In this document: piece after piece, positions 10,176 through 17,384 of the stretch | Numbering within the stretch: position 1 is the stretch's first letter | Layout: each line of letters starts with the position of its first letter | DNA from: Lachnoanaerobaculum sp. OBRC5-5 | GTDB taxonomy: Bacteria > Bacillota > Clostridia > Lachnospirales > Lachnospiraceae | NCBI RefSeq assembly: GCF_000296385.1 | Contig: NZ_JH815185.1 | Span: forward strand, 1,196,684 to 1,260,683 | DNA: 64,000 nucleotides | Direction: 5' to 3' | Notes under the pieces: generated by a model | Told to the model about the DNA's origin: nothing | What the model saw: only the letters and a program-made list of their open reading frames with translations | Databases searched by the model: none | Program-made: the position numbers and the translations under genes

Positions 10176-11459
10176 TTAACCTTTTATAACTTCTTTTCCA
10201 CCCATATAAGGTCTGAGTGCTACCGGTATTCTTATGCTTCCGTCTTCATTGAGATTGTTCTCAAGGAATGCTATAAGCATACGAGGTGGTGCAACCACTG
10301 TATTATTGAGTGTATGTGCAAAATATTTATTTCCGTTTTCGTCTTTTACTCTGATTCTAAGTCTTCTACTCTGTGCATCTCCAAGATTTGAGCAGCTTCC
10401 TACCTCAAAGTACTTCTTCTGTCTTGGTGACCATGCCTCTACGTCACATGATTTCACCTTAAGATCCGCAAGATCTCCCGAACAACACTCAAGTGTTCTT
10501 ACAGGTACATCAAGAGATCTGAAAAGATCAACGGTATTCTGCCATAATTTCTCATACCACATTTTTGACTCTTCAGGCTTGCAGACAACTATCATTTCCT
10601 GTTTCTCAAACTGGTGGATACGATAAACACCTCTCTCCTCAATACCATGTGCTCCCTTTTCTTTTCTGAAACATGGTGAATAAGATGTAAGTGTATATGG
10701 CAACTTAGCCTCATCATTTAATGTATCAATAAACTTTCCGATCATAGAATGCTCACTTGTACCGATAAGATAAAGGTCTTCTCCCTCAATCTTGTACATC
10801 ATTGCATCCATCTCGGCAAAGCTCATTACACCTGTAACCACTTCGGATCTGATCATGAAAGGAGGTACACAGTATGTAAATCCTCTCTCAATCATAAAAT
10901 CTCTTGCATAAGATATTACAGCTGAATGAAGTCTTGCAATATCCCCCATAAGATAGTAGAATCCGTTTCCTGCTACCTTTCTTGCACTGTCAAGATCGAT
11001 ACCGTTAAGTTTTTCCATGATATCTGTATGATAAGGTATTTCAAACTCAGGTACGAAAGGCTCACCGAATTTCTCAATTTCCACGTTCTCACTGTCATCC
11101 TTACCTATAGGTACACTCGGATCAATGATATTTGGAATGGTCATCATGATTTTCTTTACTTTTTCTTCAAGCTCAGCCTCAAGCGGCTCCAAACCTGCCA
11201 ATGTCTCACCGATACTTGCTACAGATGCCTTTACCTGTTCTGCTTCTTCCTTTTTGCCCTGTGCCATCAAAGCACCGATCTCTTTTGAAATCTTGTTTCT
11301 CTTTGATCTGAGCTCATCAGCCTCGGCCTTTGTCTTTCTAAGCTTCTCGTCAAGTTCTATAACTTCATCAACCATTGGAAGTTTAAAATCCTGAAATTTG
11401 TTTTTTATATTCTGTCTTACAATATCCGGATTTTCTCTTAAAAATTTAATATCAATCAT
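10176..11459 (-). CDS. serS: Seryl-tRNA synthetase
   Basis: 427 residues, standard length. Charges tRNA-Ser with serine. An N-terminal coiled-coil arm (residues ~30-100, K/E rich) binds the long variable arm of tRNA-Ser. The class II core follows with motif 2 (PCFRKEKGAHGIEERGVYRIHQF) and motif 3 (NNTVVAPPRMLIAFLEN). ATG 11459 is preceded by AAGGGGAAGCC. This enzyme charges both the host tRNA-Ser and the ICE-borne tRNA-Ser described below. No T-box is seen in its leader. Confidence 0.96.
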   Translation of the reverse strand: MIDIKFLRENPDIVRQNIKNKFQDFKLPMVDEVIELDEKLRKTKAEADELRSKRNKISKEIGALMAQGKKEEAEQVKASVASIGETLAGLEPLEAELEEKVKKIMMTIPNIIDPSVPIGKDDSENVEIEKFGEPFVPEFEIPYHTDIMEKLNGIDLDSARKVAGNGFYYLMGDIARLHSAVISYARDFMIERGFTYCVPPFMIRSEVVTGVMSFAEMDAMMYKIEGEDLYLIGTSEHSMIGKFIDTLNDEAKLPYTLTSYSPCFRKEKGAHGIEERGVYRIHQFEKQEMIVVCKPEESKMWYEKLWQNTVDLFRSLDVPVRTLECCSGDLADLKVKSCDVEAWSPRQKKYFEVGSCSNLGDAQSRRLRIRVKDENGNKYFAHTLNNTVVAPPRMLIAFLENNLNEDGSIRIPVALRPYMGGKEVIKG

Positions 11460-11524
11460 GGCTTCCCCTTTTTCTCTATATCTAAATATTTAGACGATAT
11501 CTTTTGATATCTTACATAGAGAAA

Positions 11525-11553
11525 AGTATACATCAAATGAGCTTTTATGTCTA
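11525..11553 (-). promoter_or_regulatory. Promoter of serS
   Basis: Minus-strand TAGACA (11553-11548), 17-nt spacer, TATACT (11530-11525), about 65 bases before the serS start. Two small palindromes, GATATC-TTTT-GATATC (~11496-11511) and CTAAATATTTAG (~11481-11492), lie in the leader. No TGGNACC T-box antiterminator motif was found. Confidence 0.55.
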
Positions 11554-11646
11554 TTCCAAGTTGGTATCGAGTTGCACTCAATATCGGCTTGATAAACCTT
11601 TTTCGGTATTGTATTATTCATTTATCATAAATAAACGGAGGTTTTC

Positions 11647-12066
11647 ATGGATACACTAAAAGAATTCCAAAGAATTATGACTACACAGACTGACCTTGCT
11701 TTGTCAACCGTCGGAACAGACGGCAATCCAAATGTCAGAATAGTCAACTATTATTTTAATCCTAAAAATAATATCATATACTTTGCAACCTTTAAAGATA
11801 ATAAAAAAGTACAGGAAATAGATCAAAATAGAAATGTAGCCTTTACAACAATCCCCACAAACGGCAATGAACATATAAAGGCAAGAGGAATTGCCGTAAG
11901 AAGCAAGCAAACCGTTTTTGATTTGGCAGATTGCTTTTGTGACAAGATACCCGATTACAAGAACACGATAGAACATGCAGGAAATTTATTGTTATTATAT
12001 GAAATACACTTTAAAACAGCTACTGTTACTTTAGATTTGTCCAATATTCAAACGATTACGTTATAA
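11647..12066 (+). CDS. Pyridoxamine 5'-phosphate oxidase-like FMN-binding protein
   Basis: 139 residues with the split-barrel flavin-binding pattern of the PNPOx-like superfamily: MTTQTDLALSTVGTDGNPNV (strand 1, turn, strand 2), IIYFATFKDNKKVQEIDQN and AFTTIPTNGNEHIKARG. These proteins bind FMN or F420 and reduce varied substrates; the substrate here is unknown. ATG 11647 follows CGGAGG. It is transcribed divergently from serS and ends at a strong terminator. Confidence 0.8.
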   Translation: MDTLKEFQRIMTTQTDLALSTVGTDGNPNVRIVNYYFNPKNNIIYFATFKDNKKVQEIDQNRNVAFTTIPTNGNEHIKARGIAVRSKQTVFDLADCFCDKIPDYKNTIEHAGNLLLLYEIHFKTATVTLDLSNIQTITL

Positions 12067-12070
12067 AAGA

Positions 12071-12097
12071 GGGGCTGACTGTCAGCCCCCCTTTTTT
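12071..12097 (+). terminator. Rho-independent terminator
   Basis: GGGGCTGA-ctg-TCAGCCCC stem followed by CCTTTTTTT, directly after the FMN-binding protein stop. Confidence 0.9.
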
Positions 12098-12141
12098 TAC
12101 TATTCTACATATTTGCTTGTATAAGCACAATATACTTATTA

Positions 12142-13905
12142 TTACTCTCCAAACTGTTTTAAACTGTCGCTTACTTGGTACTCGTATAACTTTGTACGGT
12201 TGCTTATTATTTTATTGTACATATCATTGCCGTCTATAAAACCTCTTGTAGTATCATAGGTATTTGGAAGAGTTGTGTAGTTAAGGAAAACACTTGTATT
12301 ATTGGCTGCTGTAAAATCATTATCACTTAATTTCATTATATAGGTATATTCTACCGGATAATAAATTGTGGTAGTAGGAAAATTACCGTTTGCGTCAGAC
12401 AAATTAGCCTTAAACACTACAAAGTATACATTTGTACCGTTAAACTGACGCTTGTCATCTGAGGTATACTGTAAATACTCCCCGGCAAACTCGATATCGC
12501 TTACCTGCATATTCGGCTTATAATCTTTTGCAATATATGTATCTAAAGTTACTCTTGCTTCATCCTGCAATGCTTTTCTGTATTCATCGGTCATATCTTC
12601 AAGTTTGTGTACATACGACTGCTCCTTGAAATTTTCAAAACCGTCTCCGGCTTCTATGACTGTATTCTTATAGTTGCTGTTATAAAGCTCACTTGGGAAC
12701 TTAAATCCCTTTGTATCACTGTTATCTCCGACTCCATATGATTTGCCTACCAACTCCGGACCTGTCTTATAGCTTATTTTATCACTAAGCATTAAGGTCC
12801 TAAATGCCACAGGATAGTACATCTTAGTAGTCACATACTTATGTTCCACACTTGTAAGTACTCTGCTGTAAATAATGTATAACACATTGTATCCGTCCAC
12901 ATTTGTTTTGAAAAGATAGCCTTCATACTTTAAATCTGAAAGTGTAGTACCCTCACCGTATGCATTGTCTGTATATTCTTTTATAACCTCTGTTGCTTTA
13001 TCATTTGCTTCTTTTATGAAATCTTCCGGAAACTCACTGTATTTTGTTACATAAGTTTCAAGTCCCGATACTGTGTAACTTTCGCTCATTTTCTCAGGTA
13101 CTCTTCCATATCTTGTTGCCAAGAAGCTGATTTCATCTTCATTAAGATCAAGACTTATTGTCACAACATCATCGTTTTTTAGGTTATCATGCTTATCAAT
13201 TTTAAACTTGCCTTTATGTATTATATCGTCACCGCTATAAGTAAACTTAGCTTCTCCCTCCGGTGCAATCCCTGAAAATTCCACCTTTATATCTTTAAAA
13301 GGATCAAACTTCCCAAGTTCATATAAGTTTGAGATTGAATATTCTCCATTCTTATACTTTAACTTATAATTAATACTCTTGGCTTTTTCATCATCTACCG
13401 TCCAGGTATACTTAACCTTTTCGCCATTGCTTAACTTTTCAGTCTTTTCAAGTTCTACTCCCGATACGGCATCATGAAGTACATATACAGGTTCAAAAGC
13501 ATAGGTCAAAACACCATACTCCTTTTTACCCTTACTGCTGTACTTTATCTTTTTGCCATAATCCTTTTCAAGCTTTTCCCAGTCAATATTTATACTTGCC
13601 TGTCCATAACCGTCATATCCGCTTGATTCAAAGCTGATATATTTGTTCAAATCAATAACTTTACTTGAATTCATAGCCAAAACTGCTATCAGAATAATAA
13701 GAAATGCAGCCATAGCACCTGCTATACCGAAGATAAGATTTTTCGGTAACTTTTTTTGACTGCAGGGGGTACTACCGGTATTAGATGTCTTTGTTCCGGT
13801 ATCATTTTGATTCTGCTTCATGTTCACGTCCTCCATGGTAACTCCACAACTCTCACAAACCTTTGCTCCGTCGATGTTCATAGAACCACATTTTTTACAC
13901 TGCAT
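12142..13905 (-). CDS. Zinc-ribbon membrane-anchored protein of unknown function
   Basis: 587 residues. Cytoplasmic N-terminal zinc ribbon (CKKCGSMN at residues 3-10, then CESCGVTM), a Lys/Thr-rich linker, one membrane segment at about residues 54-77 (NLIFGIAGAMAAFLIILIAV), and a large outside part of ~500 residues rich in Lys, Tyr and Asp. The outer part has repeated beta-strand-like units; two segments share a pattern of SDLKYEGYLFKT versus SDIEFAGEYLQYT followed by TTKMYYPVAF versus TTTIYYPVEY, so it is probably an internal duplication. ATG 13905 follows GGGAGGG. Function not recognised. Confidence 0.75.
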   Translation of the reverse strand: MQCKKCGSMNIDGAKVCESCGVTMEDVNMKQNQNDTGTKTSNTGSTPCSQKKLPKNLIFGIAGAMAAFLIILIAVLAMNSSKVIDLNKYISFESSGYDGYGQASINIDWEKLEKDYGKKIKYSSKGKKEYGVLTYAFEPVYVLHDAVSGVELEKTEKLSNGEKVKYTWTVDDEKAKSINYKLKYKNGEYSISNLYELGKFDPFKDIKVEFSGIAPEGEAKFTYSGDDIIHKGKFKIDKHDNLKNDDVVTISLDLNEDEISFLATRYGRVPEKMSESYTVSGLETYVTKYSEFPEDFIKEANDKATEVIKEYTDNAYGEGTTLSDLKYEGYLFKTNVDGYNVLYIIYSRVLTSVEHKYVTTKMYYPVAFRTLMLSDKISYKTGPELVGKSYGVGDNSDTKGFKFPSELYNSNYKNTVIEAGDGFENFKEQSYVHKLEDMTDEYRKALQDEARVTLDTYIAKDYKPNMQVSDIEFAGEYLQYTSDDKRQFNGTNVYFVVFKANLSDANGNFPTTTIYYPVEYTYIMKLSDNDFTAANNTSVFLNYTTLPNTYDTTRGFIDGNDMYNKIISNRTKLYEYQVSDSLKQFGE

Positions 13906-13972
13906 GCCTAACCCTCCCGAGATATTTTATTGTTGCCAATACCTTAACATAAATTGTATTGTTTTTCAATCT

Positions 13973-13998
13973 ATTTTATTGTTATATGACAATAAAAT
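13973..13998. repeat. AT-rich inverted repeat
   Basis: ATTTTATTGT-(6 nt)-ACAATAAAAT, a perfect 10-bp dyad in the gap between the zinc-ribbon gene and the tRNA-Ser promoter. It could be an operator or a weak hairpin; nothing else is visible between 13,906 and 14,066. Confidence 0.4.
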
Positions 13999-14066
13999 AT
14001 TTATCTAAATGTGAGTTTCTTCTATATAAAATGTAATTATTGTATTTTTCTTAATCATTATTAAGG

Positions 14067-14095
14067 TTGATTTAATTCGTATTTTTTTGTATACT
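14067..14095 (+). promoter_or_regulatory. Promoter of the interrupted host tRNA-Ser gene
   Basis: TTGATT (14067-14072), 17-nt spacer, TATACT (14090-14095), with the tRNA 5' end at 14103, the expected distance for a tRNA promoter. After ICE insertion it reads through the left junction toward the element's own tRNA-Ser about 180 bases downstream. Confidence 0.7.
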
Positions 14096-14102
14096 AGAAC
14101 AT

Positions 14103-14144
14103 GGAGGTGTATCGAAGTGGTCATAACGAGCCTGACTCGAAATC
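14103..14144 (+). pseudogene. 5' half of host tRNA-Ser(CGA), cut by the ICE
   Basis: GGAGGTG acceptor strand, D-arm with GAAGTGGTCATAACG, and anticodon stem CCTGA plus loop CTCGAAA (anticodon CGA). It then departs from tRNA sequence after the 13-bp core. Its acceptor strand pairs with CGCCTCC at 54,160-54,166 (one G-U), and CCTGA pairs with TCAGG at 54,118-54,122. The rejoined gene (42 + 48 nt) is a normal tRNA-Ser of 90 nt without encoded CCA. Confidence 0.9.
14132..14144 (+). repeat. attL core (direct repeat copy 1)
   Basis: CTGACTCGAAATC, the anticodon arm of tRNA-Ser. Identical copies occur at 54,107-54,119 (attR) and inside the ICE-borne tRNA at 14,312-14,324. To the right of attL is GTG-GTCGCT, and to the left of attR is AGCGAC-T. 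In the circular form these would flank the core as an inverted repeat (AGCGAC ... GTCGCT), as expected for core-type integrase sites. Confidence 0.85.
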
Positions 14145-14180
14145 GTGGTCGCTACTCGGTAGCTCCCTGACCGGAATCCC

Positions 14181-14209
14181 TTGATTTTATGGAGTTTTTC
14201 GGGTATTCT
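14181..14209 (+). promoter_or_regulatory. Possible promoter for the ICE-borne tRNA-Ser
   Basis: TTGATT (14181-14186), 17-nt spacer, TATTCT (14204-14209), about 75 bases before the tRNA. The -10 matches only 4 of 6 consensus bases. The host tRNA promoter at 14,067 also reads toward this tRNA with no terminator in between. Confidence 0.35.
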
Positions 14210-14229
14210 TAACTTAATATTTTTGCTTG

Positions 14230-14250
14230 TTCTCCCCATCAGTTCTCCCC
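14230..14250 (+). repeat. Left-end arm-type integrase sites (TTCTCCCC x2)
   Basis: TTCTCCCC at 14,230-14,237 and 14,243-14,250, between the attL core and the ICE-borne tRNA. The same octamer occurs four times at the right end (53,906-53,954) in the same orientation. Their position fits arm-type binding sites for the N-terminal domain of the tyrosine integrase. Confidence 0.6.
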
Positions 14251-14282
14251 GTTTTCCGAGGTGCTGATGTTGAGATAAATAC

Positions 14283-14371
14283 GGAGCGGTATCGAAGTGG
14301 TCATAACGGGACTGACTCGAAATCAGTTGAACCGCAAGGTTCCGTGGGTTCGAATCCCACCCGCTCCGCCA
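14283..14371 (+). tRNA. tRNA-Ser (anticodon CGA), carried by the ICE
   Basis: Complete class II tRNA. Acceptor stem GGAGCGG/CCGCTCC is perfect, anticodon stem ACTGA/TCAGT flanks loop CTCGAAA (anticodon CGA), a long variable arm (GAACC-gcaa-GGTTC) marks serine identity, the T-arm is GTGGG-TTCGAAT-CCCAC, and CCA is encoded at 14,369-14,371. It lies inside the element, between the left arm-type sites and int. Its acceptor and T-stems differ from the interrupted host tRNA, which has no encoded CCA, so it is not a by-product of integration. It probably restores or adds UCG decoding. Confidence 0.94.
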
Positions 14372-14379
14372 GAAACCTC

Positions 14380-14418
14380 GCCAGTAGTCGGTTTTTCCGG
14401 CTGCTGGCTTTTCTTTTT
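14380..14418 (+). terminator. Terminator of the ICE-borne tRNA
   Basis: 12-bp stem (GCCAGTAGTCGG with CCGGCTGCTGGC, two G-U pairs), 5-nt T loop, then TTTTCTTTTT. It ends at the int stop codon and separates the convergent tRNA and int genes. There is no T-run on the minus strand. Confidence 0.85.
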
Positions 14419-15578
14419 CAATTTTGCGCGAAGCCCAAGCCATTGAGCATTGCATCCGCAGAGGTCAGCTTCGAGCTGTAATCCAGATGTGCGTAGATGT
14501 TTGCCGTAGTTGAAAAGTCGCTGTGACCAAGCCATTCCTGAATCTGCTTCATGGGAACACCGTTTGCCAGAAGAAGCGAGGCACAGCTATGCCGGAGATC
14601 GTGATACCTGATCTGTCTCATTCCCTTTGCCTTGAGCAGTTTCGGAAAACTCTCTGTGACGTAGTGGGGCTTGATCAGATCGCCAATCTCATTGACACAT
14701 ACATACTCAAGATATTCCTTGATGTAGCTGCGTCCGCACAAGCGGCGGTTTTCCTGCTGTTCTTCTTTCAGCGTAAGAAGTCTTTCCCGCATGAACGGAA
14801 CAAGAGGCAGTGTCCTCATACTCGATTTGGTCTTTGTGGTGTCCGACGCAACCAGAACGCGCTTGCCGTCAAGATCACAGGAAGTAACCGTGTGACGGAT
14901 GGTGATGGTGTTCTGGTCAAAGTCGATGGCATCCCATTTCAGACCGATTGCTTCACTCCGGCGCAGACCGTAGAACGCACCGAACAGAATTGGTAGTTCA
15001 AGTTTGCTTCCTTTTGCAGCCTCGAAAAGAGCGTTGACCTCATCGGCATCATAGAAGCTGCCGACGTAGCGGTCTTTTTTCGGACGCTCAACCTTATCCG
15101 CCGGGTTTACATCAATCAGGTCAATCTTCACGGCATACTTGAGTGCCTTGTGAATGTTGGCGTGATAATGAATGACCGAGGACGGGCTGACACGCTCAAG
15201 CTCACTCAGGTAAAACTCCTGAATGTCTTTTGCGGTCAGGTTCTTGAGCGTCACTTCCTTTTCGCGGAAGTACGGTGCTACAATCTTTTTAACCGTAGTC
15301 GAGTATGAAGCGAATGTCGGGACTGCAACCGAGCTTTTGATGATGTCGAGCCACTTTTCCATATAGTCCGCGAACAGAATGTCTCCGTTCATGACCTTCG
15401 GCTCTTCGGGATTGAAATTACGTCGTGCGTCCATCAGGATTGCTTCGGCGCGTTTTTTGTTTCCCTTCACAGTAAGCCCGGTGGAAATCCACTTGGTCTT
15501 TCTTTTTCCGAGAGAATCGGTGTAGTTCAACACGGCGTAGTAATATCCGCTTTTTTCGCGGAGATGTCCTGCTACCAT
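14418..15578 (-). CDS. int: Tyrosine recombinase/integrase
   Basis: 386 residues from ATG 15578 (MVAGHLREKSGYYY), which has AAGGAGG 7 bases upstream; the frame extends 10 codons further without a ribosome site. N-terminal arm-binding domain (AP2-like, residues ~1-60), SAM-like core-binding domain (~65-170) and catalytic domain. Catalytic residues: Arg in FYGLRRSEA (~204), H-x-x-R in YHDLRHSCAS (~324-327), GH in WLGHSDFST, and the nucleophile Tyr in ANIYAHLD (~362). It would cut and rejoin the CTGACTCGAAATC core. Located at the left end, converging on the ICE-borne tRNA, downstream of the excisionase. Confidence 0.95.
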   Translation of the reverse strand: MVAGHLREKSGYYYAVLNYTDSLGKRKTKWISTGLTVKGNKKRAEAILMDARRNFNPEEPKVMNGDILFADYMEKWLDIIKSSVAVPTFASYSTTVKKIVAPYFREKEVTLKNLTAKDIQEFYLSELERVSPSSVIHYHANIHKALKYAVKIDLIDVNPADKVERPKKDRYVGSFYDADEVNALFEAAKGSKLELPILFGAFYGLRRSEAIGLKWDAIDFDQNTITIRHTVTSCDLDGKRVLVASDTTKTKSSMRTLPLVPFMRERLLTLKEEQQENRRLCGRSYIKEYLEYVCVNEIGDLIKPHYVTESFPKLLKAKGMRQIRYHDLRHSCASLLLANGVPMKQIQEWLGHSDFSTTANIYAHLDYSSKLTSADAMLNGLGFAQN

Positions 15579-15700
15579 AATTATCCTCCTTCTTTGTAGC
15601 AGAGACACCTACCTGATACCGTGCTTCTATTATACCAGAACCGGGTTCGAATTGGAGGACCTCTGCCGAACATTTTTTGTAAACAAATTGAGTCCAAGCA

Positions 15701-15940
15701 TTACGCCGTGACTGCTTCTCCGCAACCGATGCAGAGAAACGTGAAAAGATGAGCCTTCGGAATACGATAGGCTCTGCCGACTTTGAGACAACAGATTTTG
15801 CCTTCCCGCAGGATGCGGTAGCCGGTCTTTGTGCTGATGCTGAGTATTTCGCACATCTGCTCAATGCTCATCACATCGGGATAGTCTTTCAGCATGAGCT
15901 TGTAGGCATCGCGCTGAGAAATGGTTGATGCGGTATTCAC
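15701..15940 (-). CDS. xis: Excisionase-like small HTH protein
   Basis: About 79 residues. One winged-helix/MerR-like HTH: MSIEQMCEILSISTKTGYRILREGKI then LKVGRAYRIPKAHLFTFL, the standard pattern of the helix-turn-helix excisionase family. Start GTG 15940 is chosen because GGAGGT lies 7 bases upstream; an upstream in-frame GTG at 15955 overlaps that ribosome site. It lies upstream of int in the same direction with a ~120-base gap. Expected to bend the att sites and turn Int toward excision. Confidence 0.82.
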   Translation of the reverse strand: MNTASTISQRDAYKLMLKDYPDVMSIEQMCEILSISTKTGYRILREGKICCLKVGRAYRIPKAHLFTFLCIGCGEAVTA

Positions 15941-16233
15941 CCGTCTCACCTCCACAAGATTTGTTTTTGCCTTATCAGCAAAAGGATAGGCAGCAGTCCT
16001 TTTTGAGTAGACTGCTGCCCATAGTTTTTGATGATAAAGCCCTTTCGGGCGTTTTCATATTGTTTATCCTTCCGGCATATTTGCAGCTCGCGCCCCTGCC
16101 GAATAGGGAATGCTGCGGACTACCAATGGTCAATCGGTATCATGGGACTCTCACCCCTCCGAGGATCGCTCCGAGCCGCCCTTTCAGAGAAAAGACGGAA
16201 GTATCATTATACCCGGCATCTGCATCGTCGCAA
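15941..16233 (-). promoter_or_regulatory. Promoter and long structured leader of xis-int
   Basis: Minus-strand TTGCGA (16233-16228), 16-nt spacer, TATAAT (16211-16206), then ~260 bases of leader before xis. In the leader a small stem GCCC-gaaa-GGGC (~16038-16050) is followed by a 10-bp stem GGCAGCAGTC/GACTGCTGCC (~15989-16018) trailed by TATCCTTTT, which looks like a weak terminator just ahead of the xis ribosome site. Read-through or antitermination would gate excision. Plus-strand frames across here (15,925-16,426) show no protein-like features and are not called. Confidence 0.45.
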
Positions 16234-16435
16234 GCAGCCGCACCACACGGCTGTTATAGCTCTCCGGAGGTCGCTCACTCCCTTGCGGGAGGTCCTGGCG
16301 TCGGAAGCTGTGTTGCTTCGCAGAAGCGGAAAGATCCGCAGCACTGAACTATTCAGTTTTCAAGGAGCAGTGAAGAGTGATTTGCCTCTCTTCACCATCC
16401 CACGGACAAAAAAGCAGCTAATGTAAGGTATATCA
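16234..16435. other. Non-coding gap with inverted repeats
   Basis: No supported gene. GTGAAGAG-(10 nt)-CTCTTCAC (16,370-16,395) is a perfect 8-bp hairpin just past the end of the sigma-like gene. Next to it is a stretch reading TTGAAAACTGAATAG on the minus strand, resembling a conserved segment of Firmicute rRNA spacers. Confidence 0.4.
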
Positions 16436-16933
16436 TCAAAATTTTTTGAAAAAGTATTTTGCTTTCTTCATGATTAGTGTCGCAGCATTGTAAACACTTT
16501 GCCGCTGCATATTGTTAGCAGCAGCATAATCAATTTTTGACTGTCCACCGATGATGCAATTCAGGTAGATGTCAAGTTGCTTCGGCGTAAGCGTTGCACG
16601 AAACTCCTTTTCTGACATCCAGAACATAACGCTTTCCTCCATGCTGGAAGAATCAATCAACCAGTATGGTTCTAAATCCTCACAACCCTCATAGCTGACA
16701 TAGCTTAAGGACAGTACACTTGCCCGTTCTTCGGCTGTTTTGCCTTCAGTTCCGGAAATGGGAACTCCTTGCTTTGAGCGGCGCAGTCTTTTTTCCTCTG
16801 CGCGGAGGATTCGCATGACCTTACGGTCAACCTCTGTTACTTCACCGGTGATTTTCACGCGCACCATGCACTTTCCGTCCTCCGTAGTCCAGAGGTCGTA
16901 GTCGAACTCGATAGGGGTCTTAGGTGTTTTCAT
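16436..16933 (-). CDS. Sigma-70 region 4-like HTH regulator of the ICE
   Basis: 165 residues. The C-terminal ~60 residues carry a sigma region 4-like helix-turn-helix (FRATLTPKQLDIYLN ... SKIDYAAANNMQRQSVYNAATLIMKKA). The N-terminal part is acidic with beta strands (EFDYDLWTTEDGKCMVRVKI). Such small sigma-like proteins sit near int/xis in Tn916- and CTn-type elements (Tn916 orf7 type) and control excision or transfer genes. ATG 16933 has AAAGGA upstream, inside the hairpin described at 16,941-16,970, so its translation may be controlled. Confidence 0.78.
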   Translation of the reverse strand: MKTPKTPIEFDYDLWTTEDGKCMVRVKITGEVTEVDRKVMRILRAEEKRLRRSKQGVPISGTEGKTAEERASVLSLSYVSYEGCEDLEPYWLIDSSSMEESVMFWMSEKEFRATLTPKQLDIYLNCIIGGQSKIDYAAANNMQRQSVYNAATLIMKKAKYFFKKF

Positions 16934-16940
16934 TGTTCAT

Positions 16941-16970
16941 CCTTTCCGCTGCGCGGGAGCAGCGGGAAGG
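16941..16970 (-). promoter_or_regulatory. Ribosome-site-masking hairpin before the sigma-like gene
   Basis: 12-bp stem CCTTTCCGCTGC / GCAGCGGGAAGG with a 6-nt loop. On the minus strand the 3' arm ends in GCGGAAAGG, which is the Shine-Dalgarno of the sigma-like gene starting at 16,933, so the folded form would hide it. Confidence 0.5.
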
Positions 16971-16985
16971 GTGAAGACAGAAAAA

Positions 16986-17085
16986 GAGCCGCATGACGGT
17001 GAGGTTTGAATCCCATGCCGATAAAACAGAGTAATTACACTCTGTCTCATGCGGCATTAGGATGACTTCACCTATCAGGCGGCTC
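16986..17085. ncRNA. Candidate structured RNA with two exclusive stems
   Basis: GCCGCATGA (16,988-16,996) can pair with TCATGCGGC (17,047-17,055), 9 bp. GAGCCGC (16,986-16,992) can pair with GCGGCTC (17,079-17,085), 7 bp. The two share GCCGC and cannot form together. An inner dyad CAGAGT/ACTCTG lies between (~17,028-17,044). This fits a switch-like leader ahead of the sigma-like gene on the minus strand. No known riboswitch class was recognised. Confidence 0.4.
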
Positions 17086-17141
17086 CACAGCTCAGCTATG
17101 ACATATATTTTATTTTAGAACAGAGGCTTGTCCTCTGGTTC

Positions 17142-17384
17142 TTACTTGGTACGCGGTCGCAGTCTTCTCATATTCAGCACATCAAAGACTGTGATCCGCC
17201 CGCATTTCTTGCACTTGGATTCTACATGACCTCTCGTGTCTTCGTAGACAGCAATGGCATTATGCTGACAATAGGGACATTTCAGGTATCGGGGCTTCTG
17301 CTGGGAAATGGCAACTCTTGCCCTGCGGATTTTTTCGATCAGCTCCGGCGTCGGTTCCTGAACCCGAATGGATGCTCTCTTCAT
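17142..17384 (-). CDS. Small zinc-ribbon protein (Com-like)
   Basis: 80 residues from ATG 17384 (MKRASIRVQEPT), with GGAGGT 6 bases upstream. Cys4 zinc ribbon: CPYCQHNAIAVYED then CKKCGRITVFDV (C-x2-C ... C-x2-C), the pattern of phage Com-type and other small zinc-finger regulators. The A of its ATG is the last base of the upstream TAA stop (TAATG), so it is coupled to the ImmA-like gene. Role unknown; possibly DNA or RNA binding. Confidence 0.7.
   Translation of the reverse strand: MKRASIRVQEPTPELIEKIRRARVAISQQKPRYLKCPYCQHNAIAVYEDTRGHVESKCKKCGRITVFDVLNMRRLRPRTK

Noticed and set aside
11460-11640. T-box riboswitch upstream of serS
   Set aside because: No TGGNACC antiterminator motif, no specifier-loop layout; a plain promoter and short palindromes explain the leader.
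14283-14371. The intact tRNA-Ser as the true left boundary of the ICE (tRNA rebuilt by integration)
   Set aside because: Its acceptor strand GGAGCGG pairs with its own CCGCTCC, not with the distal CGCCTCC, whereas the half at 14,103 (GGAGGTG) does. Arm-type repeats also lie between 14,144 and the tRNA.
16140-16200. Possible group II intron fragment (GGGGTGAGAGTCCC on the minus strand)
   Set aside because: Only a short word resembles intron RNA; no reverse transcriptase, domain V or intron ends are present.
15925-16426. Plus-strand frames opposite the xis leader
   Set aside because: Arg/Ser-rich, no ribosome site, and the DNA is better explained by RNA hairpins and a minus-strand promoter.
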